Origin: Pythium myriotylum
Lineage: Eukaryota > Oomycota > Peronosporomycetes > Pythiales > Pythiaceae
Length of the DNA stretch: 64,000 nt
NCBI GenBank assembly: GCA_023091665.1
Contig: JALJCQ010000007.1
Location: 1,550,001-1,614,000 of the forward strand
Direction of reading: 5' to 3'
Shown here: piece by piece, positions 1 to 9,992 of the stretch
How the letters are laid out: each line of letters opens with the position of its first letter
Position numbering within the stretch: the first letter of the stretch is position 1
Translations under genes and position numbers: made by a program
The notes under the pieces: model-generated
What the model saw: the letters and a program-made list of their open reading frames with translations, nothing else
What the model was told of the DNA's origin: nothing
Databases searched by the model: none

Positions 1-1577
1 GCGGTTTCCTTGACCTTGAACACCCACTTGCTGGTGATGGCCTTGCGTCCGGCTGGCAAAGGGACTAGGTCCCATGTCTCGTTCTTCTTGAGCGACTCGA
101 GCTCGGAGTCGCAGGCTTCCTTCCAGTTGCTGGCGTCGTCGGATTCCATCGCCGACTTGAACGATGTCGGCAACTCTCCCCCTGAATTCACGACGAGAGC
201 AAACTCTTCGAGATCGTAATCTTGGTCTTCTCCCCCTTGTTCTTGCACGTCTTCGCCTTCTTCGTCTTCATCTTCTACGCCTTCCTCTTCGATCGACGTG
301 AGCAGTGCAGACAGATCTTCGAGCGATGTCCTTGGACCTTGCGTGGGTGGTGGAGTCGCACCACTTGTGCGTCCAACCCGTCCGTAGCGCTTCTCAACTG
401 GCGGTTCAGCCAGGTTCTCGAGCGAGTGCGTGCGAGAGTGGCGCTTGGACCCTGGTGCGTAGTCGACATTCGGCTGCTGGGCCGATGCTGGTGCTGCTGG
501 ACGCTGCGACCGCTGGCCCTGTTGCCACTCCGGTCGCTCGTAGCTGCGCTGACTTGGTGCTGGTGAGGCTGGCTGCTCACCCATGTCTTCATCATCTTGG
601 TTGTCGGTTGCTTCATCTTGATCTTCATCATCTTCATCGTCGCGGAACTCGACGGACTTGCTCCAGGGTTCTTCGCGCTTGCCATCGTCGAATGTGTCTT
701 CCATGAACTGCGCGTCTCGACTGATGACGATCCGGCCGGTTGCGATTTCTTCAAACCGATACGCTTTCTCGTGGTCCGAGTAGCCGAGGAACCGACACAA
801 GATGGCTCGGGCGTCGAACTTCAACCGCTTCTCCTTGGGCACGTGGACGTACGCATGGCAGCCGAACACCTTGAAGTTGGCGAGCAAGGGCTTCTTCCCG
901 TACCATTCTTCGTACGGCGACTTGTACAAGTCTTGAGCGCGGGTCGGAAGTCGGTTGCGAACTTCGACTGCAGTCATGACGGCTTCGCCCCAGTACTCGT
1001 CGGACAAGTTGGCATGGTGGAGCTTGCAACGACCACACTCACCGATGGTTCGGTTCATGCGCTCCGCCACACCGTTCAACTGAGGCGTGTATGGCGGCGT
1101 GACGTCGTGCTCGATGCCACGCTTGCGGCAGAACTTGGCAAGTTTGGCCGACTGGTACTCGCCGCCGCCGTCGGTTCGAAGCACCTTGACTCGACGACCG
1201 GTTTGGTTCTCGGCCCAGTTGACGAACTCGACGAACTTGTCGTAGACTTCGTCCTTGGACCGCATCAGGTACAACTTGCACAGTCGAGACTTGTCGTCGG
1301 TGAACGTGGCAAAGTACTTCATGCCGCCGAAAGTCGGAGTCTTCATGGGGCCGGCCACATCGCTGTACACGACGTCAAGCAGATTCGCAGACCGCTTGGT
1401 CGTGCCCGACTGGAACTTGACGCGAGTCAGCTTGCCGAGTGCACAGCCTTCACAGACCTCCCACTCCTGCACAGACCCGATATCGAGTCCGTCGGCGAGG
1501 TCCTTCTTGACGATGGCTTCGAGACCGCTGAAGCCAATGTGACCGAGTCGGAGGTGCCACAGGTACGACTTGGACAT
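1..1577 (-). pseudogene. Cop0: 5'-truncated copia polyprotein, integrase to start of reverse transcriptase
   Basis: Reading on the minus strand from 1577, the frame opens at the Met before the GAG-pre-integrase motif (YLWHLRLGH), passes the CEGCALGK zinc motif, the integrase DD35E core and the acidic Gln/Ser-rich linker, and leaves the window at the first reverse-transcriptase motif (WVFKVKE). The length (1577 nt) equals the corresponding stretch of Cop1, so there is no net indel and the frame looks open. Everything upstream (gag, protease) is missing because LTR1 inserted antisense immediately beside it at GGCGC (1578-1582). It carries an extra Asp-Leu pair in the acidic linker (inserted bases near 208-216) that only Cop1 shares in this window, so the two are sister copies. 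It cannot make a complete polyprotein. Confidence 0.9.
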
Positions 1578-1582
1578 GGCGC

Positions 1583-1935
1583 TGTTGAACATGATGCGCC
1601 TCGAACCCAGCGTCATCATTGAAGCTCGGCAGTTGAAGCTCGGCTGTAGAAGATTCTCCTGCAGAAGATTCTCCGTGGAAGATTCGACATGTGGAAGATT
1701 CGACATGTGGAAGATTCTCCGTCTGGTTCTGGTTTGAATCCAGTGCCACCCATCGACTTCGTTGAAGTATCCACGAAGTCAGTTTATGTTTGCATATGTT
1801 TACGATAGGTAGGACATACATTTGATTATGGTAGCGTAGGACACACACAGACGGCTTAGAGGTAGCAGTAGCGAACTAAGTCCCGATCAATTCACTTTGC
1901 ATTTTGCACCCCACCAACCAAGCGACCTTCCAACA
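1583..1935 (+). repeat. LTR1 (5' LTR of Cop1)
   Basis: 353 bp, TG...CA bounded. The eighth base is C where all other copies have G, and 6 bp around the CATTCCAGTTG site are deleted. It has two copies of the 16-bp GAAGATTCGACATGTG repeat and GCACC rather than GCATC near its 3' end, a variant shared with LTR9 and LTR10. The left flank is GGCGC. Confidence 0.93.
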
Positions 1936-1948
1936 GGTTATGAGCCCA
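1936..1948 (+). other. Primer-binding site of Cop1 (half-tRNA iMet type)
   Basis: GGTTATGAGCCCA directly abuts the LTR end. It is complementary to the anticodon stem-loop of initiator tRNA-Met (anticodon CAU), not to a tRNA 3' end, matching the known copia priming mode. The first ATG of the polyprotein (1940-1942) lies inside it. Confidence 0.75.
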
Positions 1949-2742
1949 AGCCCAGCCGACTCTGCCTCCACCGACTTCGCCTCCCCAGCCTTCGCCATGG
2001 ATTCGACCACCCCAGCCCGCATCAACAAGTTCGACGGAACCAACTTCCACACATGGAAGTTCAAGATGCAGATGGTGCTCGAAGAACGCGACGTCTGGGA
2101 AGTTGTCTGTGGAGAGGTCAAACTCGAGCAGTGCCAGACCGACGCGGACCGAGCCCTCTTCAAGAAGAAGTCTCGCAAGGCGCTCGCGATGATCTGTCTC
2201 GCGATGGAAGACTCGCAGCTCCCGCTGGTTCGGTCGGCGAGTGGTGCGCAAGATGCATGGTCAAGACTGGAAGAACACTTCGAGAAGAAGAGCCTTGCCA
2301 ACAAGCTCTTTCTTCGTCGTCGTTTCTTCACGACCATGATGGAAGAAGGTGACGATGTGCTCACGCACATCAACAAGCTCAAGACCCTGGCGGAGCAACT
2401 CGACGCAGTCGGCGCTCCGGTCAGCGAAGACGACTTGGTGATCACGCTTCTCGGCAGTCTCAGCGAGTCGTACCAGTTCCTCATCACGGCGTTGGAGTCG
2501 CGTGTCGACGCGCTCACGTGGGAACTCGTGACGTCTCGGCTGCTCCATGAAGACATGAAGCGCAAGGAGCAAGGTGGCGACGGAGCCACGCTTGGCCAAG
2601 CGTTCATGACAAGTGACGCGAAGCCCAAGGGCCGTGCAGTCAAGAAGACTGGCACGTGCAACTACTGCGGCAAGATCGGTCATTGGGCCGCGGAGTGCCA
2701 CTCGCGTGTCAAGGACAACGGCAACGGCAACGCCAACTCCGG

Positions 2743-2779
<37 letters not shown>

Positions 2780-3475
2780 CCTCGGCAACGGTTCCAGCGA
2801 GCGAACCTTGCGCGAGATGAAGACCCCGGCGAGTACCTGTTCTCGGTCGGGAAGACCCAAGGCAAGTCGAGTCAATCCACGGCGTGGTTGGTCGACTCGG
2901 GTGCGACTCAGCACATGTCGCGAACCAAGCAGTTCATGATGAACTACAAGAAGATTGACCCAGTCGACGTGCATCTGGCCGATGATGGCACGGTCCAAGC
3001 GGTTGGCGTGGGAGACATTCTCATGTCGATGAAGACTCCAAGCGGTGTCAAGAAGGGTTTGCTCACCAACGTGTGGCATATCCCCAAGCTCAGCCGCAAC
3101 CTGTTCTCGGTCGGAAGATTCACGGAGGACGTTGCTCCCGTGACGTTCGACAAGGACGGTTGCTTTGTCATGCTGAAGGGCGCCAAGCGGACCATCGGCA
3201 CTCGAATCGGCAAGGGTCTGTTCAAGCTCAACATGTCTCCAGTGTCGACTGAAGCAGCCCACGCCGCCAGTGCAAGACGAGGTCGCGCCATGTCCAAGTC
3301 GTACCTGTGGCACCTCCGACTCGGTCACATCGGCTTCAGCGGTCTCGAAGCCATCGTCAAGAAGGACCTCGCCGACGGACTCGACATTGGGTCTGTGCAA
3401 GAGTGGGAGGTCTGTGAAGGCTGTGCACTTGTTGAAGATGATGCGCCTCGAACCCAGCGTCATCATTCCAGTTGA
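1940..3475 (+). pseudogene. Cop1 gag-protease-GAG_pre-integrase fragment, cut by LTR insertion
   Basis: 511 codons from the PBS-embedded ATG. An alternative start is the Met at 1997 in the much better context GCCATGG. It contains the copia gag domain ([14 protein letters not shown] near the N terminus), a CCHC knuckle [14 protein letters not shown], a short Asn-Gly repeat, the aspartic protease motif [12 protein letters not shown] and the first part of the GAG-pre-integrase zinc domain. The native sequence stops at GCACT (3425-3429). The last codons and the stop are supplied by LTR2 (tail ...RTQRHHSS). The Asn-Gly tract reads NGNANSGG, an Ala variant not seen in the other copies. The remainder of the gene resumes at 6412. 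Confidence 0.9.
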
Positions 3476-3772
3476 AGCTCGGCAGTTGAAGCTCGGCTGT
3501 AGAAGATTCTCCTGCAGAAGATTCTCCGTGGAAGATTCGACATGTGGAAGATTCTCCGTCTGGTTCTGGTTTGAATCCAGTGCCACCCATCGACTTCGTT
3601 GAAGTATCCACGAAGTCAGTCTATGTTTGCATATGTTTACGATAGGTAGGACATACATTTGATTACGGTAGCGTAGGACACACACAGACGGCTTAGAGGT
3701 AGCAGCAGCGAACTAAGTCCCGATCAATTCACTTTGCATTTTGCATCCCACCAACCAGGCGACCTTCCAACA
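3430..3772 (+). repeat. LTR2
   Basis: 343 bp, one 16-bp repeat copy, variant CCAGGCGACC near the 3' end. Left flank GCACT, right flank CGACT. Confidence 0.93.
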
Positions 3773-3956
3773 CGACTGAAGCAGCCCACGCCGCCAGTAC
3801 AAGACGAGGTCGCGCCATGTCCAAGTCGTACCTGTGGCACCTCCGACTCGGTCACATCGGCTTCAGCGGTCTCGAAGCCATCGTCAAGAAGGACCTCGCC
3901 GACGGACTCGACATTGGGTCTGTGCAAGAGTGGGAGGTCTGTGAAGGCTGTGCACT

Positions 3957-4301
3957 TGTTGAAGATGATGCGCCTCGAACCCAGCGTCATCATTCCAGTT
4001 GAAGCTCGGCAGTTGAAGCTCGGCTGTAGAAGATTCTCCTGCAGAAGATTCGACATGTGGAAGATTCGACATGTGGAAGATTCTCCGTCTGGTTCTGGTT
4101 TGAATCCAGTGCCACCCATCGACTTCGTTGAAGTATCCACGAAGTCAGTCTATGTTTGCATATGTTTACGATAGGTAGGACATACATTTGATTACGGTAG
4201 CGTAGGACACACACAGACGGCTTAGAGGTAGCAGCAGCGAACTAAGTCCCGATCAATTCACTTTGCATTTTGCATCCCACCAACCAAGCGACCTTCCAAC
4301 A
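3957..4301 (+). repeat. LTR3
   Basis: 345 bp. It lacks the AAGATTCTCCGTGG block but has two 16-bp GACATGTG-containing repeats. Flanks GCACT and CGACT. Confidence 0.93.
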
Positions 4302-4485
4302 CGACTGAAGCAGCCCACGCCGCCAGTACAAGACGAGGTCGCGCCATGTCCAAGTCGTACCTGTGGCACCTCCGACTCGGTCACATCGGCTTCAGCGGTC
4401 TCGAAGCCATCGTCAAGAAGGACCTCGCCGACGGACTCGACATTGGGTCTGTGCAAGAGTGGGAGGTCTGTGAAGGCTGTGCACT

Positions 4486-4828
4486 TGTTGAAGATGATGC
4501 GCCTCGAACCCAGCGTCATCATTCCAGTTGAAGCTCGGCAGTTGAAGCTCGGCTGTAGAAGATTCTCCTGCAGAAGATTCTCCGTGGAAGATTCGACATG
4601 TGGAAGATTCTCCGTCTGGTTCTGGTTTGAATCCAGTGCCACCCATCGACTTCGTTGAAGTATCCACGAAGTCAGTCTATGTTTGCATATGTTTACGATA
4701 GGTAGGACATACATTTGATTACGGTAGCGTAGGACACACACAGACGGCTTAGAGGTAGCAGCAGCGAACTAAGTCCCGATCAATTCACTTTGCATTTTGC
4801 ATCCCACCAACCAGGCGACCTTCCAACA
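4486..4828 (+). repeat. LTR4
   Basis: 343 bp, same variant as LTR2 (CCAGGCGACC), so it is the first half of the duplicated dimer. Flanks GCACT and CGACT. Confidence 0.93.
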
Positions 4829-5012
4829 CGACTGAAGCAGCCCACGCCGCCAGTACAAGACGAGGTCGCGCCATGTCCAAGTCGTACCTGTGGCACCTCC
4901 GACTCGGTCACATCGGCTTCAGCGGTCTCGAAGCCATCGTCAAGAAGGACCTCGCCGACGGACTCGACATTGGGTCTGTGCAAGAGTGGGAGGTCTGTGA
5001 AGGCTGTGCACT

Positions 5013-5357
5013 TGTTGAAGATGATGCGCCTCGAACCCAGCGTCATCATTCCAGTTGAAGCTCGGCAGTTGAAGCTCGGCTGTAGAAGATTCTCCTGCAG
5101 AAGATTCGACATGTGGAAGATTCGACATGTGGAAGATTCTCCGTCTGGTTCTGGTTTGAATCCAGTGCCACCCATCGACTTCGTTGAAGTATCCACGAAG
5201 TCAGTCTATGTTTGCATATGTTTACGATAGGTAGGACATACATTTGATTACGGTAGCGTAGGACACACACAGACGGCTTAGAGGTAGCAGCAGCGAACTA
5301 AGTCCCGATCAATTCACTTTGCATTTTGCATCCCACCAACCAAGCGACCTTCCAACA
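5013..5357 (+). repeat. LTR5
   Basis: 345 bp, same variant as LTR3, second half of the duplicated dimer. Flanks GCACT and CGACT. Confidence 0.93.
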
Positions 5358-5541
5358 CGACTGAAGCAGCCCACGCCGCCAGTACAAGACGAGGTCGCGC
5401 CATGTCCAAGTCGTACCTGTGGCACCTCCGACTCGGTCACATCGGCTTCAGCGGTCTCGAAGCCATCGTCAAGAAGGACCTCGCCGACGGACTCGACATT
5501 GGGTCTGTGCAAGAGTGGGAGGTCTGTGAAGGCTGTGCACT

Positions 5542-5884
5542 TGTTGAAGATGATGCGCCTCGAACCCAGCGTCATCATTCCAGTTGAAGCTCGGCAGTTG
5601 AAGCTCGGCTGTAGAAGATTCTCCTGCAGAAGATTCTCCGTGGAAGATTCGACATGTGGAAGATTCTCCGTCTGGTTCTGGTTTGAATCCAGTGCCACCC
5701 ATCGACTTCGTTGAAGTATCCACGAAGTCAGTCTATGTTTGCATATGTTTACGATAGGTAGGACATACATTTGATTACGGTAGCGTAGGACACACACAGA
5801 CGGCTTAGAGGTAGCAGCAGCGAACTAAGTCCCGATCAGTTCACTTTGCATTTTGCATCCCACCAACCAAGCGACCTTCCAACA
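5542..5884 (+). repeat. LTR6
   Basis: 343 bp. It is the only array member with GATCAGTTC in place of GATCAATTC near the 3' end. Flanks GCACT and CGACT. Confidence 0.93.
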
Positions 5885-6068
5885 CGACTGAAGCAGCCCA
5901 CGCCGCCAGTACAAGACGAGGTCGCGCCATGTCCAAGTCGTACCTGTGGCACCTCCGACTCGGTCACATCGGCTTCAGCGGTCTCGAAGCCATCGTCAAG
6001 AAGGACCTCGCCGACGGACTCGACATTGGGTCTGTGCAAGAGTGGGAGGTCTGTGAAGGCTGTGCACT

Positions 6069-6411
6069 TGTTGAAGATGATGCGCCTCGAACCCAGCGTC
6101 ATCATTCCAGTTGAAGCTCGGCAGTTGAAGCTCGGCTGTAGAAGATTCTCCTGCAGAAGATTCTCCGTGGAAGATTCGACATGTGGAAGATTCTCCGTCT
6201 GGTTCTGGTTTGAATCCAGTGCCACCCATCGACTTCGTTGAAGTATCCACGAAGTCAGTCTATGTTTGCATATGTTTACGATAGGTAGGACATACATTTG
6301 ATTACGGTAGCGTAGGACACACACAGACGGCTTAGAGGTAGCAGCAGCGAACTAAGTCCCGATCAATTCACTTTGCATTTTGCATCCCACCAACCAAGCG
6401 ACCTTCCAACA
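6069..6411 (+). repeat. LTR7 (last LTR of the array)
   Basis: 343 bp. Followed by GCACT (6412-6416), which closes the TSD opened at 3425-3429. The interrupted Cop1 pol frame resumes directly after it. Confidence 0.93.
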
Positions 6412-7669
6412 GCACTCGGCAAGCTGACTCGCGTCAAGTTCCAGTCGGGCACGACCAAGCGGTCTGCGAATCTGCTTGACGTCGTGTACAGCGATGTGGC
6501 CGGCCCCATGAAGACTCCGACTTTCGGCGGCATGAAGTACTTCGCCACGTTCACCGACGACAAGTCTCGACTGTGCAAGTTGTACCTGATGCGGTCCAAG
6601 GACGAAGTCTACGACAAGTTCGTCGAGTTCGTCAACTGGGCCGAGAACCAAACCGGTCGTCGAGTCAAGGTGCTTCGAACCGACGGCGGCGGCGAGTACC
6701 AGTCGGCCAAACTTGCCAAGTTCTGTCGCAAGCGTGGCATCGAGCACGACGTCACGCCGCCATACACGCCTCAGTTGAACGGTGTGGCGGAGCGCATGAA
6801 CCGAACCATCGGTGAGTGTGGTCGTTGCAAGCTCCACCATGCCAACTTGTCCGACGAGTACTGGGGCGAAGCCGTCATGACTGCAGTCGAAGTTCGCAAC
6901 CGACTTCCGACCCGCGCTCAAGACTTGTACAAGTCGCCGTACGAAGAATGGTACGGGAAGAAGCCCTTGCTCGCCAACTTCAAGGTGTTCGGCTGCCATG
7001 CGTACGTCCACGTGCCCAAGGAGAAGCGGTTGAAGTTCGACGCCCGAGCCATCTTGTGTCGGTTCCTCGGCTACTCGGACCACGAGAAAGCGTATCGGTT
7101 TGAAGAAATCGCAACCGGCCGGATCGTCATCAGTCGAGACGCGCAGTTCATGGAAGACACATTCGACGATGGCAAGCGCGAAGAACCCTGGAGCAAGTCC
7201 GTCGAGTTCCGCGACGATGAAGATGATGAAGATCAAGATGAAGCAACCGACAACCAAGATGATGAAGACATGGGTGAGCAGCCAGCCTCACCAGCACCAA
7301 GTCAGCGCAGCTACGAGCGACCGGAGTGGCAACAGGGCCAGCGGTCGCAGCGTCCAGCAGCACCAGCATCGGCCCAGCAGCCGAATGTCGACTACGCACC
7401 AGGGTCCAAGCGCCACTCTCGCACGCACTCGCTCGAGAACCTGGCTGAACCGCCAGTTGAGAAGCGCTACGGACGGGTTGGACGCACAAGTGGTGCGACT
7501 CCACCACCCACGCAAGGTCCAAGGACATCGCTCGAAGATCTGTCTGCACTGCTCACGTCGATCGAAGAGGAAGGCGTAGAAGATGAAGACGAAGAAGGCG
7601 AAGACGTGCAAGAACAAGGGGGAGAAGACCAAGATTACGATCTCGAAGAGTTTGCTCTCGTCGTGAATT

Positions 7670-7680
7670 CAGGGGGAGAG
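7670..7680 (+). other. Internal (central) polypurine-like tract of Cop1
   Basis: CAGGGGGAGAG in mid-pol, just before the [10 protein letters not shown] coding stretch. It shares AGGGGGAG with the 3' PPT and is conserved in every copy covering this region. A second plus-strand priming site, as in Ty1, is possible. That role is inference. Confidence 0.35.
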
Positions 7681-9250
7681 TTGCCGACATCGTTCAAGTC
7701 GGCGATGGAATCCGACGACGCCAGCAACTGGAAGGAAGCCTGCGACTCCGAGCTCGAGTCGCTCAAGAAGAACGAGACATGGGACCTAGTCCCTTTGCCA
7801 GCCGGACGCAAGGCCATCACCAGCAAGTGGGTGTTCAAGGTCAAGGAAACCGCCGAAGGACTCGTCGAGCGGTACAAGGCTCGACTCGTTGCCAAGGGGT
7901 TCCTGCAAAAGTACGGCATCGACTTCGAAGAGACGTTCGCACCCGTCGCCAAGTTCACGTCGATCCGCACCATCCTCAGCATCGCCGCTCGACACAAGCT
8001 CATGATCCATCAGATGGATGTCAAGACGGCGTTCCTGAACGGCAACCTCGACGAAGAAATCTACATGAAGCAGCCCGAAGGCTTCGTCGACCAGCGCCAC
8101 CCCGACTACGTGTGCAAGCTCAAGCGCTCGCTCTACGGTCTCAAGCAGTCGCCCCGCATGTGGAACCAGACCATCGACGCCTTCATGCGCAAGGTCGGCT
8201 TCACCAAGTGCGAGATGGACCACTGCGTGTACGTCAAGCGGAGCGGCTCAGCGATGATCTTCGTGGTGATCTACGTCGACGACCTCATCCTCGCCTGCAA
8301 CAGCCTCGAGTTGCTCACGGCGACCAAGCGTGCACTCAGCGAACGCTTCGAGATGTCCGACCTCGGCGAACTCAAGTACTGCCTCGGCATGGAAGTTGAT
8401 CAAGACCCCAAGTCCGGCGACGTGACCATGCGGCAGACCAAGTTCCTGCAGTCGATCCTGACCAAGTTCGGCATGCAAGACTGCAAACCAGTGAGGACCC
8501 CTCAAGACCCCGGACTCAAGCTGACCAAGGCCATGTGTGAAGGTGGTTGCAAGCACGAAGACACCATGAAGAACGTGCCGTACCGAAGTGCAGTCGGCGC
8601 ACTCATGTACCTCATGGTCGGCACTCGACCAGACCTCGCAGCGGCAGTCGGCACACTCAGCCAGTTCGCCGCGGACCCGTGTCCAACACACTGGCAAGCT
8701 CTCAAGCGTGTGCTCCGGTATCTGCAAGCGACCCCGACCTACGGCCTGCAGTTCTCGGCATCGAACGACGGAAGACTGGTCGGCTACTCCGACGCCGACT
8801 GGGCTGGCGACATCGAGTCACGTCGAAGCACCAGCGGCTACGTGTTCATGCTCAACGGCGGATGCATCAGCTGGCGCAGCAAGAAGCAGCGAACTGTCGC
8901 CCTCTCCTCGACCGAAGCAGAGTACATGGCTCTATCGGAAGCGATCCAAGAAGCCGTGTGGCTCAAGGCGTTCCTGTGCGAACTCGGCGAAGTTGCAAGC
9001 GACCAAGCGCTCACGGTGTACGAAGACAACCAAGGTGCGATCGCGTTGGCCAAGAACCCCGAGTTCCACAAGCGCACCAAGCACATCGACATTCGCTACC
9101 ACTTCGTTCGTGAGAAGGTCGAGGACGGTCAAGTGTCTCTCCAGTATTGCCCGACCCAAGACATGCTTGCCGACATCATGACCAAGCCGATCCCCACTGT
9201 CCAGTTCGACGTGCTCCGCACCAAGCTTGGTGTTCAAGACGCAGTCGAGT

Positions 9251-9260
9251 CGAGGGGGAG
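9251..9260 (+). other. Polypurine tract of Cop1
   Basis: CGAGGGGGAG immediately before LTR8, the expected plus-strand priming site. It is also translated, as the Arg-Gly-Ser just before the LTR-encoded tail. Confidence 0.85.
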
Positions 9261-9605
9261 TGTTGAAGATGATGCGCCTCGAACCCAGCGTCATCATTCC
9301 AGTTGAAGCTCGGCAGTTGAAGCTCGGCTGTAGAAGATTCTCCTGCAGAAGATTCGACATGTGGAAGATTCGACATGTGGAAGATTCTCCGTCTGGTTCT
9401 GGTTTGAATCCAGTGCCACCCATCGACTTCGTTGAAGTATCCACGAAGTCAGTTTATGTTTGCATATGTTTACGATAGGTAGGACATACATTTGATTACG
9501 GTAGCGTAGGACACACACAGACGGCTTAGAGGTAGCAGCAGCGAACTAAGTCCCGATCAATTCACTTTGCATTTTGCATCCCACCAACCAAGCGACCTTC
9601 CAACA
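9261..9605 (+). repeat. LTR8 (3' LTR of Cop1)
   Basis: 345 bp, same internal arrangement as LTR3 and LTR5 (two 16-bp repeats, no TCTCCGTGG block between). Right flank CGACT. Confidence 0.93.
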
Positions 9606-9649
9606 CGACTGAAGCAGCCCACGCCGCCAGTACAAGACGAGGTCGCGCC
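9606..9649 (+). repeat. 44-bp remnant of a plus-oriented copia host between two LTRs
   Basis: Starts with CGACT and ends with GCGCC. It matches the gag/pre-integrase boundary as found in the tandem array units, including the AGTACAAG variant. GCGCC is the complement of GGCGC beside LTR1, so this is the other side of the same insertion event, now inverted. Confidence 0.85.
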
Positions 9650-9992
9650 TGTTGGAAGGTCGCTTGGTTGGTGGGGTGCAAAATGCAAAGTGAATTGATC
9701 GGGACTTAGTTCGCTGCTGCTACCTCTAAGCCGTCTGTGTGTGTCCTACGCTACCGTAATCAAATGTATGTCCTACCTATCGTAAACATATGCAAACATA
9801 AACTGACTTCGTGGATACTTCAACGAAGTCGATGGGTGGCACTGGATTCAAACCAGAACCAGACGGAGAATCTTCCACATGTCGAATCTTCCACGGAGAA
9901 TCTTCTGCAGGAGAATCTTCTACAGCCGAGCTTCAACTGCCGAGCTTCAACTGGAATGATGACGCTGGGTTCGAGGCGCATCATCTTCAACA
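9650..9992 (-). repeat. LTR9 (3' LTR of Cop2)
   Basis: 343 bp, with the GGGGTGC variant shared with LTR1 and LTR10. Left flank on the plus strand is GCGCC. Confidence 0.93.

Larger units (their letters stand above)
3430..6411 (+). repeat. Tandem array: six LTRs separated by five copies of a 184-bp pol fragment
   Basis: LTR2 is followed by five repeats of [184-bp gag-pre-integrase fragment + LTR]: 3773-4301 (529 bp), 4302-4828 (527), 4829-5357 (529), 5358-5884 (527), 5885-6411 (527). Each fragment starts with CGACT and ends with GCACT. GCACT is also the TSD of the whole insertion and CGACT is the pentamer following LTR8, so the fragment is the stretch of element between two former insertion sites. 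Copies 3430-4485 and 4486-5541 match as a 1056-bp dimer: in both, a 343-bp LTR with AGGCGACC is followed by a 345-bp LTR with AAGCGACC. This is a higher-order repeat. Confidence 0.93.
6412..9306 (+). pseudogene. Cop1 pol remainder: integrase, reverse transcriptase, RNase H
   Basis: Continues the interrupted polyprotein from ALGKLTR. It shows the integrase DD35E core ([24 protein letters not shown]), the acidic and Gln-rich linker, the RVT_2 reverse transcriptase ([17 protein letters not shown], catalytic YVDD, encoded near 8273-8284) and copia RNase H ([31 protein letters not shown]). The frame is intact and reads through the PPT into LTR8, which supplies the stop. It carries the extra Asp-Leu in DQDYDLEEF shared with Cop0. 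Without its gag half it is only an open remnant. LTR7 could act as a promoter for it, but nothing in the sequence shows that. Confidence 0.92.
1583..9605 (+). mobile_element. Cop1: copia element interrupted by an LTR tandem array
   Basis: 5' LTR (LTR1), PBS, gag-protease part (1940-3429), a 2.98-kb insertion of tandem LTR units (3430-6411), the rest of pol (6412-9260), PPT and 3' LTR (LTR8). The insertion is flanked by GCACT on both sides (3425-3429, 6412-6416), a perfect 5-bp TSD. The outer flanks disagree: GGCGC on the left (1578-1582), CGACT on the right (9606-9610). The two LTRs also differ (353 bp versus 345 bp, with a 6-bp deletion in LTR1). The element is therefore probably a recombinant of two insertions rather than one integration product. 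Confidence 0.88.

Noticed and set aside
3430..6411. CRISPR-like or ordinary satellite array
   Set aside because: The period is 527/529 bp and each unit is an LTR plus a pol fragment. There are no short palindromic repeats with unique spacers.
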